Assembly: GCA_902563095.1 (NCBI GenBank)
Contig: CACEWA010000002.1
Coordinates: 43,136-107,135 of the forward strand
Source: an uncultured Candidatus Poseidoniales archaeon
GTDB lineage: Archaea > Thermoplasmatota > Poseidoniia > Poseidoniales > Poseidoniaceae
Length of the DNA stretch: 64,000 nucleotides
Direction: 5' to 3'
The translations under genes and the position numbers were made by a program. Within the stretch, counting starts at the first letter, position 1. The number at the start of each line of letters is the position of its first letter. Positions 17,000 to 27,404 of this stretch are shown here, piece after piece. The notes beneath the pieces were generated by a model, which was given only the letters and a program-made list of their open reading frames with translations, made no database searches and was not told the origin of the DNA.

Positions 17000-18148
17000 A
17001 TGCGTGACTTCTCAAAGCGTGCTTTAGACATCCAGCCTACTGGCGTTAGAAAGATGTTTGACATGGCCGGAGACGACGTAATTTCATTCGGTCTTGGAGA
17101 ACCAGACTTCCAACCACCACAGATTGCAATCGATGCTATGTACAAAGCGATGAATGATGGTCATAACAAGTATACTACAACTGCAGGGCTTCCAGCTTTG
17201 CGCAAGAAAATCGCTGAATCATGGGACTATTTGTGTCCTGGTCTGGATGAAAGCAATGTCTGTATGACAATGAGTGGAACAAATGCTCTGCTCAATATTT
17301 TTGCTTCACTAGTCGATCCTGGAAAGAACGTATTACTTCCAGAACCTTATTTCCCACTATACGGCCCAGATGTAGGGCTTTGGGGAGGAGAGCCGAGGTT
17401 CTATGAGTGCCTGTTTGAAAATGAATTTGTTCCTACCATAGAACACCTCGAGAGTTTAGTTGACGATGATACAGTAGCAATCTTGTACAACTTTCCATCC
17501 AATCCAACTGGTGCAACAATCACTCCCGAACAGAGAGATGAACTGTTAGCATTTGCTCAGCGCCATGATTTGTGGTTGGTAACTGATGAAGTGTATGATA
17601 GAATTGTGTTCGATAGCGAACACGTTTCTTTTGTTGGTAGCGATGATGATAGAGTCATTCTAATCAATTCATTCTCGAAAACATATGCGATGACCGGTTG
17701 GAGAATCGGTTACATCATGTCGGCAAATAAAGAGGCTATGAGCCAAATGATTAAGTTGCAATATTACATTACTGCATGTTCAAATGACGCTATGCAATAT
17801 GCAGTTCTCGCCGCAATAAATGAAGCGGATGATTACCCCGATGAAATGTGTGCTGAATTCAAGGCAAGAAGAGATCTAATTTGTTCTCGATTGAATTCTA
17901 TGCCCGGTGTACAATGTCATGTTCCAGAGGGTGCATTCTATGTTTTTCCAAAGGTGGAGGTGCCGGGAATGAGTAGTGAAGAAGTGGCTATCGAATTACT
18001 GAAAGGTGGTGTTTTGTGTTCTCCCGGTAGTGCTTTTGGGCCTTCAGGAGAAGGACATCTTAGATTTGCGTATACTATTTCTCGAGATGATATTTCATTG
18101 GGAATGGACAAGACCGAATCAGTCCTAAAGCGTCTGCGCGGCGATTGA
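17000..18148 (+). CDS. PLP-dependent class I/II aminotransferase (aspartate aminotransferase-like)
   Basis: FGLGEPDFQPP, YTTTAGLPALRKKIA, NFPSNPTGATIT, DEVYDRIVF, NSFSKTYAMTGWRIGY motifs. Confidence 0.93.
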   Translation: MRDFSKRALDIQPTGVRKMFDMAGDDVISFGLGEPDFQPPQIAIDAMYKAMNDGHNKYTTTAGLPALRKKIAESWDYLCPGLDESNVCMTMSGTNALLNIFASLVDPGKNVLLPEPYFPLYGPDVGLWGGEPRFYECLFENEFVPTIEHLESLVDDDTVAILYNFPSNPTGATITPEQRDELLAFAQRHDLWLVTDEVYDRIVFDSEHVSFVGSDDDRVILINSFSKTYAMTGWRIGYIMSANKEAMSQMIKLQYYITACSNDAMQYAVLAAINEADDYPDEMCAEFKARRDLICSRLNSMPGVQCHVPEGAFYVFPKVEVPGMSSEEVAIELLKGGVLCSPGSAFGPSGEGHLRFAYTISRDDISLGMDKTESVLKRLRGD

Positions 18149-18149
18149 A

Positions 18150-18731
18150 ATGTGGATTGATTTTTTTGAGTTTTTCAGTGGGGCTGTAATGGCCTATCTC
18201 ATCACCAGAATCCCATTTCTCACCTTTCCAAGAGTAAAGTCTTGGAATGAACAATTCCCACCTCATCCAGAGCCAATTTACGTGGATGCACACTTGGTTC
18301 AAAGAGTTCTGCACATGAGAATGTTCTACTGGTTGGCCATAGTATTTGCAATCATTCCACTAACCTTCGGCTGGATTAGCCTAGCCCATGGTTCTGCTCC
18401 TTTCGGATTTGGTTTGTGGACAGTAGCGGGCTGGTTAGTTCTCTCCAGAATAACTGGTTTCTTTGCAGGCGAAGAAGCTCCATGTAACAAGCAGATGGCT
18501 ATGCGTTTACAAAAGGTTAGGAATGATTCAGATTCTGAAGATGCGTGTTGTGCTTTTGCGCAGCCTATGTGGGAAGTGACTTCTGTAAAATGTAAATCGT
18601 GTGGGAAAGTTCTGCTGAATGAGCCAAGACCTGATTTGGGTAGGCCAAGAAGTGATGGTTGGATTATGGGATTCGTACGCCTAATACTTACCGATGGTAA
18701 GCCAATAATGGCGGCTGATGAAGAAGAGTAA
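18150..18731 (+). CDS. Hypothetical membrane protein with a short CxxC motif
   Basis: Long ORF, two or more TM segments, VKCKSCGKVLL. Confidence 0.6.
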   Translation: MWIDFFEFFSGAVMAYLITRIPFLTFPRVKSWNEQFPPHPEPIYVDAHLVQRVLHMRMFYWLAIVFAIIPLTFGWISLAHGSAPFGFGLWTVAGWLVLSRITGFFAGEEAPCNKQMAMRLQKVRNDSDSEDACCAFAQPMWEVTSVKCKSCGKVLLNEPRPDLGRPRSDGWIMGFVRLILTDGKPIMAADEEE

Positions 18732-20087
18732 TCAATCAAACATTGAACCGAATCCTTCGAATTCAGATTCCTCTTCTTGTGTGTTTTCATTTTCTATATA
18801 CTGAGGTGCTTCTGAGATAATTTCAGATTCATCAACAAATGAAAAGGTGTCATCAGTTGCTGAAACAACATCGATTCCACTACTGATTGCTTGAGGTGAT
18901 GCATTTGCTGCTGCTACGGCTGAACTTCCTGCGCTTTGAGCTTTGGATGCGATTCCTGATGCAGCAGTTGCAGCGATACCTACTCCAATACCTACAGCGG
19001 CACCAGTAACTGTACCAACCGTTCTACCAATCGATACGATTGCTCCTCCATCGCCTTCTTCTTCGGGAGACTTAATTGCGACTTCATCTCCTAAACGCAT
19101 CCATTCAGGAGGTGTTCCTGCACCTCCTCCAAGGCATGCAAGCGTGGTAAATGCTGCCAAAGGCATAACCGCGAGTGCAGTTAATAGATCTAAGAATGAG
19201 GCCTCAGGGACGCTACCAATTTGTAAGAAGTCCTCCATGAATGATTGTTCTAGGTGCAATGTGTTCGAAACATCTGCTCCAACCCATGAAAGAACGATTA
19301 CACTGGCTAATCTTCCCATCAACCACAAAACGAGAACAGGTGCTAACCATGATAATTTGGTCATTGAAATCAACCATCTTCGTGTGAATGCAGCGATAGT
19401 GATGTGTTTTCTAGCGAATTTTGGAAAGACTCTCATCACTAGTACTAGTACAATTAGATAGCATGCTAATGCTACCTCTAATCGTCGGTTTGCTCTTATC
19501 CATTCATCTGGAATAAATATCACAAATCCTAATGGTATAATCACCAACATCAATTGGAAAGGTATTGCGAGAAGAACAAGACCTCCATGAGTCGATAACA
19601 GAGAGTGCCTCTTGTGAATTCTGTCACTCACCATTACCGTCAATTTTGCATGGGGTGAATGCGCATGGTTTCTTCTAGAATTACGTAAAGTTGCAGCGTC
19701 TCTCTTAGCCCTGGTCAATCCCAATGCTGCTTTCCATCCGCCTTTTTCTACGACCCACAGAGGCGTGAATCCTCCGAAAATTAGTGCCAGTAACAGAGCG
19801 ATCATTCCGTATGCTAGAGATGCCGCAATAATCCATGGAATCATTTCGGATTGAAACGACATAGTGAAATTCTCGGAGGCCATTTCAAACTCGATGAGGT
19901 ATGTAATCGAGAAAGCGGCCATCGGAGTAAGGAAAATTTGACAGAAAACCAGACCTGTCAACCAGACCCGGGCCGCTAACGGCCCTTTGTCAGAATACTC
20001 ACTCACGAGATTATCCCGTCCCTTTGCTTTCTCAAAGGTTGCCCTAGATTTATGTGATAAAATAGCGATTAAATCGGTTAAATCCAA
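18732..20087 (-). CDS. Hypothetical multi-pass membrane protein with Ala/Gly-rich C-terminal region
   Basis: Long ORF with several hydrophobic helices; abuts the stop of the convergent upstream gene. Confidence 0.6.
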   Translation of the reverse strand: MDLTDLIAILSHKSRATFEKAKGRDNLVSEYSDKGPLAARVWLTGLVFCQIFLTPMAAFSITYLIEFEMASENFTMSFQSEMIPWIIAASLAYGMIALLLALIFGGFTPLWVVEKGGWKAALGLTRAKRDAATLRNSRRNHAHSPHAKLTVMVSDRIHKRHSLLSTHGGLVLLAIPFQLMLVIIPLGFVIFIPDEWIRANRRLEVALACYLIVLVLVMRVFPKFARKHITIAAFTRRWLISMTKLSWLAPVLVLWLMGRLASVIVLSWVGADVSNTLHLEQSFMEDFLQIGSVPEASFLDLLTALAVMPLAAFTTLACLGGGAGTPPEWMRLGDEVAIKSPEEEGDGGAIVSIGRTVGTVTGAAVGIGVGIAATAASGIASKAQSAGSSAVAAANASPQAISSGIDVVSATDDTFSFVDESEIISEAPQYIENENTQEEESEFEGFGSMFD

Positions 20088-20117
20088 TTTTCACACCTGT
20101 GTCCCCTACGGGGACAT

Positions 20118-23100
20118 GTGAAGGCGACATTCATATGCAGAGTGATAGTCGCATGTCCGTTGATGAATATGCGCAAGTCGTTACCATTGTTCTTGGTGAG
20201 CCTCCTTTTGGTACAATCGATAATGTCAATTTCTGTTCAGAATGTTGAAGCCACAATGGGGCGCGGTGGCTCAACCGACGATTTCTCAGTGACTGAAATT
20301 TCAATCAATTCTACGTCTGCAAGTCAATGGATTCAGCCTGATGGTAGCGTCATGCTATACGTTGCCAAAGGCGACCTTGTAGAAATCTCTGTTGAGGTGA
20401 AGAGAGGTGGTGCATCCCTTCAAGGTTCTAATGCAACTGTCACTGTAGAGATGGTACATCCAATCGGCTTCGTGATGAATACTACTTCTTGGAATACTGT
20501 TCCTCTGTTGGGAAGTCAATCATTTACAGATTCTTTTGAATGGGAAGCATTCGTAGCTCATTCATATCTCAATGTATCCAATAATGAGTTGTCTGGTGGA
20601 ATAATTATCAGGGCGCATGTATTCAATCCTTCAGATGATCGAAATGAGAATGACATGATGGAGAAACCATTGCCTGTTGCTTTGGCACGTGACGACATGG
20701 ATGCAGAAGGAGACCCAAGAGATTCAGCGCTTCCAGCGGCTGCAATTCCAACATTCTACGGAGGAGAATATCCTCTTGACGGAAGTGATGCAAATGGACT
20801 TGGATACTGGCAAGAGGACAATTCCGCATCTGCAGTCGGTGAAGCTAATTGGAGACATGCTAACTCGGGTTCAGATTATGCTTCTAATTCTAGAAGCCGT
20901 CTAGTATTCGCTTTCAGAGGCACAAACAGTAACTGTGGCTATGGTGCGTCTTTGGACGGTGGGTTATCTCAACAATACATCCAATGGATGTGTAAGATGC
21001 AGCTCAATTCTGCAGGTCTAATGTCTGCACAAATGCATGTTCAATCATGGGGTCAAATGGGTGCAGGTGATTTCGTTGCACTTGAATTATGGAGAGGTAA
21101 CGGGGCGCCTGAAAATACCATTTCTCACAATTTCGTAGAGGATGCGCCAAGCACTACACCCGGTCAATGGAGTAACATTTCATGGGACCCAACAGACCAA
21201 CTAGGCGGGCATTCATGGTCATACGGTATCTTGTTCCAATCAGATAGTTCAGGTGCATCTAGTGGAATGCACGTCGATGATTTCGTTATGTTTGGAATTG
21301 AGAAGGTTAGCGAATACACTCTCGACATTACTTGTGACGACCCTACTGGAGGATACACCACACCTCCAAACACGATTATTCCAATGTACTGTGTTGTAAA
21401 GAACAATGGTTACCAATCAGCACAAGTAAGAATCCAATCCAATGTTTCCAATGTTTCTTGGATGAACCCAAGTCTGCCTGCGATTAGAATCGATAGTGAA
21501 AACCCTAACCAGCACGGAACCACCGTTATGCTACCTGCAATACCAGGAGGAAATACATCTGAAATGTGGATCAATCTATCAGTTCCTGCAGGTGCAGATG
21601 TCCAACAACAAGTTTGGCAAGTCTGGTGGGAAGATGCAGGAGGTACTCAGTTAGGCGAAATGGGCCGGATAACTGCAGACTTAGCAATAACAGAACAGTA
21701 TGGCGTTCACCTATCTTCAACCGCACCTCTGCTTGCTGATAGTTTGTATCCTGGTGAGACGACATCTATACCATTCAAATTACAAAACGCAGGGAACAGA
21801 GAAGCGGGTTACACAGTAACTTCCAATTTCCAAAGCGAAGGCTGGGTTTCGTATGTGACAGATTTGAATCACAGTATTGTTCAGATGCCTATGCCTCTAA
21901 TTAAGGGAGAGGAAGTACAGTTGTTGCTTAATGTAACAGCTCCTGATGATGCCTCCCCGGGAGATGTCCCTTTTTCATTACGCGCTGTATGTCCTTCATG
22001 CGGTGAATCACTATTCGGTACAGATGTTATTTCTAAGAAAATTGAAATTCCAGTTCTAAGAGAAGTGGAGATGTACGCTGAAGAAATGGAAATTTTGGCT
22101 CCTGCCAACGGAAATTCAAAGGTAGTATACATCGATTTGCTGAATTTAGGAAATGACGACGAAGCATATGCTCTAAATCTTGTCCAATCTAATTGGAAAT
22201 TACAAGCCTTCCTTTCATCTGACGAGACTCCAGTTCTTGATGCGTGGGACGGAGAAACCAGCATTGCACTGAATCTTCCAATGCCGGTTGGTCTTGCTCC
22301 GGGACTATACACTGCAAGAGTAACTGCAACTAGCCTAGATGACCCAACAGTTTCAGAACAGATAACAATCAATGTGGATGTTACTGATACTTCTGCGGTA
22401 TGGGTTTCTGATGAAGAAGCCGACCAATCTTACATTCCAGGTTCTGACGCTCAATCAATGCGTTTCGAAGTTAGAAATGACGGCAATCAGGATGATAGAT
22501 TCACTATGAGCATGGAACTCCCAGAAGGAATGAATGCAGAATTTGTTCAACTTGTAGACGGCGACATGACTCCAATTTTGGAGCCAGGAGCCACCTACAA
22601 TGTCACTGTCAGATTTACGTTTGATGAAGGGACAAATGGACAATTGATTCTCAAGGTGGTAGCTACAAGTGTCAACGATCCAACCGTTTCTAGTAACGGC
22701 AAGTGTACATACAGAGTTGGTTCTCAGAACTGGCTTAGAATTATCTCTACGGAATCGACAATTATCGATGAAGCGGGTGAGTATGAGGTCATTGTTACTG
22801 TCAGAAACCAATACAATGACGGCCAATCGGTCACTATGGATCTCGACCAAGGCGGCACAAACCGTTGGTACAGTGCTTCTGTTGCTGCTAACGACAGAGA
22901 CTTCTGGTTGGAAGTTGAAGGAAATCGAGAGGTAACCATCAAGTTTGTAGTTCAAAGTTCAAGTCTTGAAAACCTCGATGAAGAATTTATTGAAACATCT
23001 GTAACTGTTTGGGCTATTTCTAATTCAGTTGAAGACGCAGCATCTCTAGAATTACCTGTAACTCTGAAGAGAACTTCAGCAGATGCTGATTCTGCTTCTT

Positions 23101-23450
23101 CCGGAGGAGATTCAATCGATTGGGTTGGAATCGGAATCTGGGTTGTTGGCGGTGCTACAATCATTGCTTTACTTGGAGTATTATTGATGGTTCTCAACAG
23201 TGAAGAGGAAGAAGAACAGCCAGATTGGGCTAGAGATGGCTATGAAGATAACCTGACTGCAACCTATGGCGCTGTTGCTGCGGCACCAAATGTTGGTTCA
23301 ATGGAAAATAGTGTTCAAAGCATGGCGCCTCCATCGCCGGAGCCTACTGTTCAAGCAGGTCCTCCGGTTCCAGCAGAAGGCCTTCCAGAAGGCTGGACTA
23401 TGGAACAATGGAGTCACTATGGACAGCAATGGCTCGACAATAACCGTTGA
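20118..23450 (+). CDS. Large secreted surface protein with repeated Ig-like (CARDB/NPCBM-associated type) domains and C-terminal TM
   Basis: Signal peptide MRKSLPLFLVSLLLVQSIMSISV; repeated N.GN.....Y.L.......W patterns; TM IDWVGIGIWVVGGATIIALLGVLLMVL; start codon uncertain. Confidence 0.75.
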   Translation: MKATFICRVIVACPLMNMRKSLPLFLVSLLLVQSIMSISVQNVEATMGRGGSTDDFSVTEISINSTSASQWIQPDGSVMLYVAKGDLVEISVEVKRGGASLQGSNATVTVEMVHPIGFVMNTTSWNTVPLLGSQSFTDSFEWEAFVAHSYLNVSNNELSGGIIIRAHVFNPSDDRNENDMMEKPLPVALARDDMDAEGDPRDSALPAAAIPTFYGGEYPLDGSDANGLGYWQEDNSASAVGEANWRHANSGSDYASNSRSRLVFAFRGTNSNCGYGASLDGGLSQQYIQWMCKMQLNSAGLMSAQMHVQSWGQMGAGDFVALELWRGNGAPENTISHNFVEDAPSTTPGQWSNISWDPTDQLGGHSWSYGILFQSDSSGASSGMHVDDFVMFGIEKVSEYTLDITCDDPTGGYTTPPNTIIPMYCVVKNNGYQSAQVRIQSNVSNVSWMNPSLPAIRIDSENPNQHGTTVMLPAIPGGNTSEMWINLSVPAGADVQQQVWQVWWEDAGGTQLGEMGRITADLAITEQYGVHLSSTAPLLADSLYPGETTSIPFKLQNAGNREAGYTVTSNFQSEGWVSYVTDLNHSIVQMPMPLIKGEEVQLLLNVTAPDDASPGDVPFSLRAVCPSCGESLFGTDVISKKIEIPVLREVEMYAEEMEILAPANGNSKVVYIDLLNLGNDDEAYALNLVQSNWKLQAFLSSDETPVLDAWDGETSIALNLPMPVGLAPGLYTARVTATSLDDPTVSEQITINVDVTDTSAVWVSDEEADQSYIPGSDAQSMRFEVRNDGNQDDRFTMSMELPEGMNAEFVQLVDGDMTPILEPGATYNVTVRFTFDEGTNGQLILKVVATSVNDPTVSSNGKCTYRVGSQNWLRIISTESTIIDEAGEYEVIVTVRNQYNDGQSVTMDLDQGGTNRWYSASVAANDRDFWLEVEGNREVTIKFVVQSSSLENLDEEFIETSVTVWAISNSVEDAASLELPVTLKRTSADADSASSGGDSIDWVGIGIWVVGGATIIALLGVLLMVLNSEEEEEQPDWARDGYEDNLTATYGAVAAAPNVGSMENSVQSMAPPSPEPTVQAGPPVPAEGLPEGWTMEQWSHYGQQWLDNNR

Positions 23451-23510
23451 TATTCAATTGCGATGGGTTGAAGATAGGCTTCCCGTGGGATAGGTTGCCG
23501 AGGTAGTTAC

Positions 23511-25133
23511 ATGTATGGAAATGGACAGGCACCGATCTTCATTCTAAAGGAAGGAGTACAGAGAACAAGAGGCCGTAGCGCCCAATCCAACAATATTGCA
23601 GCAGCTAAAGCTGTAGCAGATGCTGTTCGCAGCACTCTGGGTCCAAAAGGAATGGACAAGATGTTAGTAGATAGCATGGGCGATGTAGTAATCACAAACG
23701 ATGGAGCAACCATCCTAAAAGAGATGGATATCGAACATCCTGCTGCAAAGATGATTATTGAAGTAGCAAAGACTCAAGAGCAGCATTGCTATGATGGAAC
23801 AACTACTGCTGTTGTGCTATCTGGAGAATTGCTGAAGAGATCGGAAGACCTAATCGAGCAAAATGTTCACCCTACCGTAATCTGTGAAGGATTCAGGCTC
23901 GCTGCGGAAAAGGCAGTGGGTTGCCTAGAATCTCACGGAATTTCAACAGAGAACGATGACTCCGTTCTAATGGAAGTAGCAAAGACTTCGCTAACAGGCA
24001 AGTCTGCAGGGGCGGTCAAGTCATTTTTAGCTGACATCTGCGTTAGAGCAGTCAATTCAGTTGGAACCATTGAAGATGGTGAAAGAATGGTAGATTTGTC
24101 TGACATCAAAGTAGAGAAGCGCCAAGGTGGCTCAATCAAAGACAGTTCATTGGTGGATGGAATTATTCTGGACAAGGAAAGAGTTCACGCTGGAATGCCT
24201 CGTTCTGTTTCTGGTGCAAAGGTGGCACTGATCAACAGTGCAATCGAAGTCAAGAAAACTGAAGTTGACGCAAAGATTCAGATCACAGATCCTTCGATGC
24301 TTGCTTCATTCCTTGAGGAAGAAGAGAATTACATCAAGGGATTAGTGGAGAAAATCCAGGCTAGTGGTGCAAATGTAATCATTTGTCAGAAGGGTATTGA
24401 TGACCTTGCTCAACACTATATGTCCAAGGCAGGAATTTTCGCAATCAGAAGAGCAAAGAAGAGCGACATGGAAGCACTTTCAAAGGCTACTGGTGGTCGA
24501 GTTGTGACAAATATTGACGACTTAACCGATGCTGATTTAGGTGTTGCAGCGAAGGTAGAAGAGCGCAAAATTGGCGAATCTGACATGACCTTCATCACTG
24601 GTTGCCCAGAGGCTAAATCAGTCTCAGTATTACTCCGTGGAGGAACTGAACACGTCGTAGATGAGATTCGCCGCGCATTCGATGATGCAGTTGGTGTGGT
24701 TTCAGTTGCTTGGGAAGACGGGGCGGTCTTGACTGGCGGCGGCAGTGTACTTGCTGCACTTTCACGTGAATTAAGGTCCTACGCTGAATCTGTTGGCGGT
24801 CGCGAACAAATGGCGATTGAAGCATTTGCAAGCGCTTTAGAAATCATTCCTAGAACCCTTGCTGAGAACGCAGGTTTGGACCCAGTCAACACAATTATAG
24901 AATTGAGAAAGTCTCATGCTGACGGTAAAGGATTTTCAGGAATCAATGTAGAAGATGGTGGAGTTATGGACATGCGTGAAGCTAATGTCTTGGAACCTCA
25001 AAGAGTCGTTGAGCAAGCGATCCAATCCGCTACTGAAACAGCGATTATGATTCTAAGAATCGATGATGTCATTTCCTCTAAAGGCGTATCCGGTGATGAT
25101 ATGATGGGTGGAATGGACGATTTCCATATGTGA
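23511..25133 (+). CDS. Thermosome subunit (group II chaperonin)
   Basis: [46 protein letters not shown]-like block, C-terminal [12 protein letters not shown]. Confidence 0.97.
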   Translation: MYGNGQAPIFILKEGVQRTRGRSAQSNNIAAAKAVADAVRSTLGPKGMDKMLVDSMGDVVITNDGATILKEMDIEHPAAKMIIEVAKTQEQHCYDGTTTAVVLSGELLKRSEDLIEQNVHPTVICEGFRLAAEKAVGCLESHGISTENDDSVLMEVAKTSLTGKSAGAVKSFLADICVRAVNSVGTIEDGERMVDLSDIKVEKRQGGSIKDSSLVDGIILDKERVHAGMPRSVSGAKVALINSAIEVKKTEVDAKIQITDPSMLASFLEEEENYIKGLVEKIQASGANVIICQKGIDDLAQHYMSKAGIFAIRRAKKSDMEALSKATGGRVVTNIDDLTDADLGVAAKVEERKIGESDMTFITGCPEAKSVSVLLRGGTEHVVDEIRRAFDDAVGVVSVAWEDGAVLTGGGSVLAALSRELRSYAESVGGREQMAIEAFASALEIIPRTLAENAGLDPVNTIIELRKSHADGKGFSGINVEDGGVMDMREANVLEPQRVVEQAIQSATETAIMILRIDDVISSKGVSGDDMMGGMDDFHM

Positions 25134-25152
25134 TTTTATCAATATTGTCGCT

Positions 25153-25170
25153 CTCTCCCTTTAGGGAGAG
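25153..25170 (+). terminator. Hairpin downstream of thermosome gene
   Basis: CTCTCCC-TTTA-GGGAGAG, 7-bp perfect stem just after the stop codon; no trailing T-run. Confidence 0.45.
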
Positions 25171-25234
25171 GTACGAACCTTCAAAGACTAGTCCCTCGTC
25201 GAATAGATTGCCCTAACCGGGCACGGGTGTTCTA

Positions 25235-27403
25235 ATGTCTCAGGTCGCTGGCAATCCTGATATTGCAATCTTCTTTGGTTCTCAAACTGGTAATGCCGAG
25301 GAATTGGCAGCTAATACTGCTAAGTTAGCAAAAAAAAGTGGTCTTAATCCAAAGATTTTCGATATGGATGGTTTCGATCCATCCACTTTTTCTTCTCACA
25401 AAAGAGTCCTAATTATCACTTCAACTTGGGGCGAGGGGGATATGCCCGACAATGCAGAAGACCTTTGGATTGCAACTTGTGAATTAAACCCAAACCTAGC
25501 AGGCGTTAGTTTCTCAGTCTGTGCAATTGGAGATACTTCATATGACGAGTTCTGTAAAGCAGGAATTGATTGGGATGAAAAGTTTGTAGCATTAGGTGCA
25601 TCTCGTGTTCACAATATACAATTATGCGATGTGGAATATGAGCCGGAATGGAAGAAATGGGCTGATGCTGTAATTCCATTGATGGCAGCAGTTGATGGTG
25701 GCGAGGCTACAGAATCAGCAGATGTCGTCGAAGAGGCTGCAGTTGTTTCAAGCGAATCGGATAATGTAGTAAGTGCAGATGCAGGAGAATTATCAGGACT
25801 ATTATCTGGCGACCGCAGTATAGCAATTTTCTTCGGTTCTCAAACCGGAAACGCTGCAGGACTTGCAGAGAAGACAGCAAAGATGGCTGTGAATTATGGC
25901 CTTGAGCCAACAGTTTTCGACATGGATGGATATGACCCAGCAGCGTTCTCATCTCACAAAAGAATTCTAATCATAACTTCCACATGGGGTGAAGGAGAGA
26001 TGCCTGACAATGCAGATGCTCTTTGGAATGCAACGGTTGCAAGCAATCCTCCTTTGGCTAATGTCCACTTCTCAGTCTGTGCAATTGGAGACACTTCATA
26101 CGACGAGTACTGTAAGGCAGGTCTTGATTGGGATGAGAAATTCAAGGCATTGGGTGCCACTTGTATAGAGGAAATAAAACTCTGCGATGTAGATTTCGAA
26201 CCTCCATGGTTAGAGTGGGCGCCACTTGCACTTTCCAAGATTGCTTGTGTTGATTCTTCAGGAACTTTCCAAGAGGAATTACTAGAGGCTATGATTGCAT
26301 ACGGTTCCGGTGAGGAAGAAGAAGCAGATATTGGTGATTTCACTCCTGGCCAGATAGTACAGGCTGACCTTTCTATCACAATGCGTATTTTCCGCTACAA
26401 CCCAACATTGGCACAATCTGGTTTCGATACAGTAGCAGTAGCAATCCCTGGGCACGCTTCAATCGAGGATGCACTTGTCGCAATCAAGAGGGAAGTAGAT
26501 GGTTCCCTAACCTTCAGAAGCGGCTCGATTGCAGGGCAAGACCCGCTTACAGGAATCAAAGCAAATGGTAGAATTTTGCCCGCAGACACCACTCGAATTT
26601 GTGACATTGTTTCTGATGGAGACACTCTAACAATCGAGCCAGTTCCTGGGTACGATGTTGTAAAAGATCTGATGGTCTCTTATGACCGATATGACACTGT
26701 GCGAGCCGAATCAAAACCTTGGATGGATGCAGACCCACGTCAAGGTGAGAGGTTAATTTCCGGAGCTGCAATGGGTACAATGACCTCTGCAGAAGCAACT
26801 CACTTGCATACATTAGCAGATGTTGGTTCACTTCAACTGGTTAATGCTATGTCCGATACATATGATGTTGATGAAGAATATTCAGGGCCAGGAATTGCAT
26901 TGCAAAGATGGGTTAGAAGCCAAGACCCTCGTTCGGGTGAAGGACATGTTAAGCAGATGTTTGAACTAATGCAGAGAAAGGGTGGCGTTTGGGATGAAGC
27001 AGATATTTCCTCGATCCAGAGGCATGGAATCGATGGCTCACAGGCAGCAGATTCTCTTTATGCTGCTAGGGCTAGGCTGTTGGCAGAATACAAATTCACT
27101 GGCCGCAGCGGCAGGTTGGTCAAACACTATTCCCGTTCAGTAAAGATGTCAGGTAATGTCAATGAGACCACTCTGTACCGCTCAGTTCTAGGCCCTCTAG
27201 GACTTGGTTCTAACATCATGAATGGTGTCTCTTTGCGAATGATGCTTGGATTTACTAGAAATGGCGGTCCGATGATGCGTGGATTCCAAGGTATGCTAGT
27301 GCCTCCAGCAGGAATTGGTAAGATTCCAAATATGTTCAATGGCAAGGTTGCCAATCATCACGAAGTCGTTGCAATATTCAACGAGTTAGATAGCAGATTT
27401 TGA
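25235..27403 (+). CDS. Tandem flavodoxin-flavodoxin fused to an SdhB/TfrB-like domain that lacks Fe-S cysteines
   Basis: FFGSQTGNAEELA / FFGSQTGNAAGLA, STWGEGDMPDNA / STWGEGEMPDNA; then ITMRIFRYNP...DGSLTFRSGSIAGQDPLTGIKANG...TIEPVPGYDVVKDLMVSYDRY...KPWM, aligning to SdhB/TfrB apart from the ligand cysteines. Confidence 0.85.
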   Translation: MSQVAGNPDIAIFFGSQTGNAEELAANTAKLAKKSGLNPKIFDMDGFDPSTFSSHKRVLIITSTWGEGDMPDNAEDLWIATCELNPNLAGVSFSVCAIGDTSYDEFCKAGIDWDEKFVALGASRVHNIQLCDVEYEPEWKKWADAVIPLMAAVDGGEATESADVVEEAAVVSSESDNVVSADAGELSGLLSGDRSIAIFFGSQTGNAAGLAEKTAKMAVNYGLEPTVFDMDGYDPAAFSSHKRILIITSTWGEGEMPDNADALWNATVASNPPLANVHFSVCAIGDTSYDEYCKAGLDWDEKFKALGATCIEEIKLCDVDFEPPWLEWAPLALSKIACVDSSGTFQEELLEAMIAYGSGEEEEADIGDFTPGQIVQADLSITMRIFRYNPTLAQSGFDTVAVAIPGHASIEDALVAIKREVDGSLTFRSGSIAGQDPLTGIKANGRILPADTTRICDIVSDGDTLTIEPVPGYDVVKDLMVSYDRYDTVRAESKPWMDADPRQGERLISGAAMGTMTSAEATHLHTLADVGSLQLVNAMSDTYDVDEEYSGPGIALQRWVRSQDPRSGEGHVKQMFELMQRKGGVWDEADISSIQRHGIDGSQAADSLYAARARLLAEYKFTGRSGRLVKHYSRSVKMSGNVNETTLYRSVLGPLGLGSNIMNGVSLRMMLGFTRNGGPMMRGFQGMLVPPAGIGKIPNMFNGKVANHHEVVAIFNELDSRF

Positions 27404-27404
27404 G

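Noticed and set aside
22455-22955. 166-aa minus-strand ORF within the large surface protein gene
   Set aside because: Antisense to an Ig-like repeat coding region without recognisable domain
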